Shown piece after piece: positions 5,806-5,857 of a stretch of DNA of 5,857 bases; positions within the stretch are counted from its first letter, which is position 1, and each line of letters opens with the position of its first letter. The notes under the pieces are model-generated. The model was not told where the DNA came from. It worked only from the letters and a program-made list of their open reading frames with translations, and made no database searches. Position numbers and translations under genes: made by a program. Source of the stretch: an uncultured Prevotella sp. (lineage in GTDB: Bacteria > Bacteroidota > Bacteroidia > Bacteroidales > Bacteroidaceae). The stretch spans positions 1 through 5,857 of the forward strand of contig CAKQXI010000138.1 of NCBI GenBank assembly GCA_934281565.1. The letters run 5' to 3'.

Positions 5806-5857
5806 CTGCCGAGGAAACTAAAAATCTCTGCCGAGGAAATTTTATTTTCCTCGGCAG
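5806..5857. repeat. Three copies of a 12-bp sequence (two direct, one inverted) at the window edge
   Basis: CTGCCGAGGAAA occurs at 5806-5817 and again at 5828-5839, 22 bases apart, and its exact inverse TTTCCTCGGCAG fills 5846-5857. The inverse copy can pair with either direct copy, giving a tight 6-base-loop hairpin or a wider one. The sequence stops exactly at the outer end of the inverse copy, so more copies may lie beyond. Confidence 0.7.
5828..5857. terminator. 12-bp hairpin, possible terminator
   Basis: CTGCCGAGGAAA and TTTCCTCGGCAG form a perfect 12-bp stem around a 6-base loop (5840-5845). It lies 68 bases after the small ORF and could end its transcript, but the downstream T-run that would settle this is outside the window. 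On the minus strand the stem is followed by AGATTTTTAG, so it could equally terminate a gene entering from the right. Confidence 0.4.

Noticed and set aside
5806..5857. Start of a CRISPR array
   Set aside because: There are only two direct copies of 12 bp with a 10-base spacer; CRISPR repeats and spacers are much longer.

Overview
The window looks like a piece of a Bacteroidales chromosome, most likely Prevotellaceae (Prevotella/Segatella). Three things point there: two promoter boxes of the Bacteroidetes type (TAnnTTTG, one with a TTTG element 20 bases upstream), starts without clear Shine-Dalgarno sequences, and a GH97 plus GH109 glycosidase pair typical of this order. The genus is an inference from general character, not from a marker gene.

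Layout. Positions 2-265 (+) hold the last 87 codons of pyruvate:ferredoxin (flavodoxin) oxidoreductase. A perfect 15-bp hairpin at 303-335, T-rich on both strands, separates it from a convergent three-gene unit on the minus strand. Read in transcription order, that unit is a NahK-type N-acetylhexosamine 1-kinase (5026-3935), an exported GH97 glycosidase with the inverting SusB-type catalytic set (3888-1786), and an exported Gfo/Idh/MocA-fold GH109 protein, putative alpha-N-acetylgalactosaminidase (1762-362). Gaps are 46 and 23 bases, and the only recognisable promoter is a TAACTTTG box just upstream of nahK, so they are probably one operon.

How the genes may work together. GH109 could release GalNAc from alpha-linked glycans such as mucin O-glycans or blood-group A structures in the periplasm. 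GH97 would remove a terminal alpha-linked hexose. The cytoplasmic kinase would phosphorylate GalNAc or GlcNAc at C1 on the way to UDP-sugars. This is a pathway inference; no SusC/SusD pair, transporter or regulator is in the window.

Positions 5065-5598 contain no convincing gene. The first part (about 5140-5410) is richer in GC and holds a diverged 53/46-bp direct repeat and two hairpins; the rest is very AT-rich. At 5583-5630 there is a near-consensus Bacteroidetes promoter with an 8-bp inverted repeat over its -33 element, followed by a possible 37-residue ORF (5646-5759, +) that I do not recognise. The window ends in three copies of a 12-bp sequence (two direct, one inverted) that can form alternative hairpins. 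The operon is largely ordinary carbohydrate metabolism; the unexplained material is the right-hand 800 bases.
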